A stretch of 15,393 nucleotides of DNA from Candidatus Hodarchaeota archaeon (lineage in GTDB: Archaea; Asgardarchaeota; Heimdallarchaeia; Hodarchaeales; Hodarchaeaceae): positions 1-15,393 of the forward strand of contig JAUUVJ010000031.1 of assembly GCA_030589605.1 (NCBI GenBank), in the 5' to 3' direction. Of the stretch, positions 14,888 to 15,393 are shown piece by piece. The notes below the pieces were generated by a model. The model saw only the letters and a program-made list of their open reading frames with translations, did not search any database and had not been told where the DNA came from. A program made the position numbers and the translations under genes. How positions within the stretch are numbered: the first letter of the stretch is position 1; the number at the start of each line of letters is the position of its first letter.

Positions 14888-15393
14888 AGGGACAAATATT
14901 AAGCATATATGGAAGCCAAAAATAGATCATAAGGAAGAATTACACGAATACTGGTCAAAAATTACTGAGAGTAAAGACTGGGATCTATTAGAAAAATTTT
15001 CCTTCTTATTAATTTCCCATCTTAGTGATAATAATGAGATTCCTTTTTTTCCTAATATACGAAAACATGGTAACGAAATAGACGCATTAATATGCTTGAA
15101 TCATGCTACATGGGGAGAAGATGTCTTAATTGAAGCAAAAAACAAGAAAAAGAGCAACCCCCGTGATGTGGATCAAATCTTTAGTAGAATGAATATTAAT
15201 AATTGTAAATATGGATTCCTAGTTACTAAATCAAGATTAACAGGAAAAGGAGGACAACTTGAAACAATTCAAGCTATTAATTCAAAGGGAGAACAAATCA
15301 TTGTTCCTTTACAAGGCCCTCATTTAGATGAATTCTTCAATTCTGATAACCCTACGAAAAAATTTCTTGAAGATATGATGAATATTGCTAGAA
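14874..15393 (+). CDS. PD-(D/E)XK (Mrr/restriction-endonuclease-like) nuclease, C-terminus cut by window edge
   Basis: An open frame running off the right edge, 173 residues visible from the assumed start. It carries the restriction-endonuclease-like core: Glu40 in helix LLEKFSFLL, Asp70 in GNEIDALICL, and Glu87-Ala-Lys89 in VLIEAKNKKK. Next come a helix (DVDQIFSRM) and strand YGFLVTKSRL, as in Mrr-type enzymes that cleave foreign or modified DNA. There is no ATG, GTG or TTG before the core. The frame opens at 14820, so it must start at ATT (14874, 5 nt after GGGGTG), or be reached by a +1 shift from the zinc-ribbon gene. A sequencing indel is also possible. The nuclease fold is convincing; the start and partner arrangement are not settled. 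Confidence 0.72.
   Translation, partial: MGIIEGTNIKHIWKPKIDHKEELHEYWSKITESKDWDLLEKFSFLLISHLSDNNEIPFFPNIRKHGNEIDALICLNHATWGEDVLIEAKNKKKSNPRDVDQIFSRMNINNCKYGFLVTKSRLTGKGGQLETIQAINSKGEQIIVPLQGPHLDEFFNSDNPTKKFLEDMMNIAR

Overview
The window is very AT-rich DNA except for its first ~2.07 kb, which is the 3' part of a 23S rRNA gene, starting near E. coli 23S position 880. The rRNA is archaeal in type. It has the GTPase-centre region, the sarcin-ricin sequence AGTACGAGAGGAAC and the archaeal form of domain V. Some stretches look eukaryote-like (GGTAGCCATATGCC at 1031-1044). No 16S or 5S gene and no tRNA is visible. Archaeal origin is well supported. Asgard (Promethearchaeota) is a reasonable guess from the AT-rich genes and eukaryote-like rRNA blocks, but one rRNA fragment read by eye cannot prove it.

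Layout: (1) 23S rRNA, 1 to ~2073. It carries an unusual ~45-nt hairpin extension inside helix 89, next to the peptidyl transferase centre. (2) A ~3.76-kb segment bounded by two copies of the last 13 nt of the 23S gene plus its trailer (2061-2230 and 5822-5974). It holds a Schlafen-type AlbA_2 gene, a small reverse-strand ORF and two overlapping ORFs (soluble part, then 4-TM membrane part) that may be one frame-disrupted gene. It has the architecture of an integrative element that rebuilds the 3' end of its target gene, although no integrase is seen. (3) A minus-strand pair, 6102-7627: a coiled-coil protein overlapping a PIN-domain nuclease. (4) A minus-strand pair, 8016-10536: a 630-aa P-loop ATPase followed by a small polytopic membrane protein. 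(5) A minus-strand pair, 10810-12610: a beta-class DNA methyltransferase and a probable restriction endonuclease. (6) A 719-nt divergent intergenic region with mutually exclusive hairpins. (7) A plus-strand set, 13330 to the window end: an unrecognised protein, a zinc-ribbon protein and a PD-(D/E)XK nuclease running off the edge.

Taken together, the region downstream of 23S looks like a defence or accessory island. It combines a restriction-modification pair, a PIN nuclease pair, an ATPase-membrane pair and an AlbA_2 gene, with a candidate new three-gene nuclease system at the right end. No housekeeping gene other than 23S is recognisable. Functional links between the pairs are inferred from strand, spacing and overlap. 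TTG start codons are common here and several are backed by Shine-Dalgarno sequences.
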